Origin: Deltaproteobacteria bacterium HGW-Deltaproteobacteria-18
GTDB lineage: Bacteria; Desulfobacterota; Desulfovibrionia; Desulfovibrionales; Desulfomicrobiaceae
Reading direction: 5' to 3'
Assembly: GCA_002841885.1 (NCBI GenBank)
Contig: PHBE01000023.1
Span: 1-43,950 of the forward strand
DNA: 43,950 nucleotides
Shown in pieces: positions 42,864 to 43,950 of this stretch. Positions within the stretch are counted from its first letter, which is position 1. Each line of letters begins with the position of its first letter. Below the pieces are notes generated by a model. The model was not told the DNA's origin, made no database searches, and was given only the letters and a program-made list of their open reading frames with translations. The translations under genes were made by a program, and so were the position numbers.

Positions 42864-42876
42864 TATCTATACCCCT

Positions 42877-43509
42877 TTACTTCATCTTGCTGAGGACGAC
42901 GATCCCCTGCTTGGGTCCTGGAACTTGGCCGCGTACAAGCACGACATTTTCTTCCGGGCGGACGTCCACAATCTCGAGATTGAGCATCGTGGCGGTCTTG
43001 TTTCCAAGCTGACCCGGCATTTTCTTTCCCTTGAAAACCTTGCTCGGCCATGCGCACTGGCCGATCGAGCCGGGCTTTCTGTGGACCTGTTCGTGTCCGT
43101 GTGAGGCAGGAGCGCCGCCAAAATTCCAACGGCGGATGACACCTGCGAACCCGCGGCCCTTGGAGGTACCGGTAACGCGAATTTTTTCGCCGGGAGTGAA
43201 CATTTCTACGGTCAGCTTCTGACCGATTTCATATTCATCAACGCTGCCAAGACGGATTTCCTTCAGCATTTTGTAAAAGCCACAATTTGCCTTTTGCTGA
43301 TGGCCCTGCTCGGGTTTGGTCAGTCGATGTGCTGCCACTTCTTCAAAACCAACCTGTAAAGCGGTGTAACCGTCTTTTTCGCTGACCTTTTTTTCAATTA
43401 CTGGGCAAGGACCGGCCTGAATGACCGTAACGGGGATGACGTTTCCGTCAGCTCCGTAGATTCTGGTCATACCGATCTTGCGCCCAACGATTCCCAAAGT
43501 CTTTTTCAT
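42877..43509 (-). CDS. rplC: 50S ribosomal protein L3
   Basis: A 210-residue early assembly protein. [20 protein letters not shown] starts it; [20 protein letters not shown] and [20 protein letters not shown] include the Gln region methylated in E. coli. The C-terminal [18 protein letters not shown] is typical. Confidence 0.98.
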   Translation of the reverse strand: MKKTLGIVGRKIGMTRIYGADGNVIPVTVIQAGPCPVIEKKVSEKDGYTALQVGFEEVAAHRLTKPEQGHQQKANCGFYKMLKEIRLGSVDEYEIGQKLTVEMFTPGEKIRVTGTSKGRGFAGVIRRWNFGGAPASHGHEQVHRKPGSIGQCAWPSKVFKGKKMPGQLGNKTATMLNLEIVDVRPEENVVLVRGQVPGPKQGIVVLSKMK

Positions 43510-43527
43510 GATAGCCTCTCGTTATCC

Positions 43528-43836
43528 CTACAGCTTGATTTCTACATCAACGCCAGCGGGAAGATTCAGCTTACCCAGAGCATCAACCGTCTGTTGGGTG
43601 GGTTCAAGAATGTCCAAAAGGCGTTTGTGTACACGCATTTCAAACTGTTCCCGAGATTTCTTGTCCACATGCACAGACTTCTGAACCGTCTGCTTGTGGA
43701 TACGTGTCGGCAACGGAATGGGGCCGGCAATGGATGCACCGGTATTACGTGCGGAATCGACAATCTCAGCTACAGCCTTATCCAAAATGCGGTAGTCGTA
43801 CGCTCTCAATTTTATGCGAATTTTGTCACTATTCAT
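43528..43836 (-). CDS. rpsJ: 30S ribosomal protein S10
   Basis: A 102-residue protein, also the NusE partner of NusB in antitermination. [40 protein letters not shown] and [20 protein letters not shown] identify it. It is 15 bases downstream of tuf, so the two are probably co-transcribed. Confidence 0.98.
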   Translation of the reverse strand: MNSDKIRIKLRAYDYRILDKAVAEIVDSARNTGASIAGPIPLPTRIHKQTVQKSVHVDKKSREQFEMRVHKRLLDILEPTQQTVDALGKLNLPAGVDVEIKL

Positions 43837-43851
43837 GATGACCTTGCCTCA

Positions 43852-43950
43852 TTACTCCACGATTTCGGAAACAACACCAGCGCCAACGGTACGTCCACCT
43901 TCGCGGATTGCGAAGCGAAGACCCTTTTCCATGGCGATCGGGTTGATCAG
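43852..43950 (-). CDS. tuf: Elongation factor Tu (C-terminal end only)
   Basis: The last 32 residues of EF-Tu, ending [20 protein letters not shown] plus Glu and TAA. The rest lies beyond the window. It delivers aminoacyl-tRNA to the ribosome; placement just before rpsJ is the common str/S10 junction. Confidence 0.96.
   Translation of the reverse strand: MINPIAMEKGLRFAIREGGRTVGAGVVSEIVE

Noticed and set aside
43837-43851. An S10-operon leader for L4 autoregulation between tuf and rpsJ
   Set aside because: The gap is 15 bases, too short for the known leader structure.

Overview
This window looks like chromosomal DNA from a sulfate-reducing deltaproteobacterium (Desulfobacterota, order Desulfovibrionales; Desulfomicrobium would fit). 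That is inference from gene content: a four-subunit 2-oxoacid:ferredoxin oxidoreductase, an ErcA-type iron alcohol dehydrogenase with a soluble sensor kinase, a motA/motB/motB/fliLMNOPQ cluster behind era and a yggS-type gene, and a selenium operon. I see no phage, insertion sequence, CRISPR array, rRNA or tRNA, and no gene-free stretch longer than 160 bases.

Layout. 1-1889 (minus): start of an ion antiporter, then bioA. 1977-5772 (plus): queA, the korDABC operon and a strong terminator. 5812-7187 (plus): aroE overlapping tag. 7319-10715 (plus): ErcA-like dehydrogenase overlapping a GAF/PAS histidine kinase. 10761-12398 (minus): mltD-like lytic transglycosylase. 12517-13275 (plus): rlmB-like rRNA methyltransferase. 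13285-20772 (minus): an 11-gene run era, yggS, motA, two motB-like genes, fliL, fliM, fliN, fliO, fliP, fliQ. 20890-23130 (plus): topA. 23127-24014 (minus): DUF2156-type protein. 24174-25898 (plus): recJ, followed by a small lipoprotein gene and a bidirectional terminator. 26391-29844 (minus): a coupled operon of a LysR regulator, selD and a 2Fe-2S/ASKHA activase. 29930-43950 (minus): the S10-spc-alpha ribosomal protein cluster from the end of tuf through rpsJ to rpoA and rplQ, including secY and map, closed by a terminator.

The most notable point is selD. Its reading frame does not begin at the non-ATG codon just after a stop, where a simple frame call would put it. It extends 54 bases further upstream through an in-frame TGA to a GTG that overlaps the LysR stop by 4 bases. 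The TGA falls exactly at the catalytic Cys/Sec position of SelD (context A-A-G-U-A-A-K-L) and is followed, 12 bases later, by a SECIS-like hairpin. Selenophosphate synthetase is therefore predicted to be a selenoprotein. It sits between a LysR regulator that may be specific to selenium metabolism and a RACE-like (reductive activator of corrinoid enzymes) protein, an unexpected pairing.

Other points of interest are the ErcA/kinase pair, tandem MotB genes, a FliN with a thrice-repeated Leu/Ala/Trp motif, and a ribosomal cluster whose S4, S14, L24 and L36 all keep zinc-type cysteines and which lacks infA. Many genes use GTG or TTG starts in overlapping stop/start arrangements; those starts were chosen from Shine-Dalgarno (SD) position and family length.
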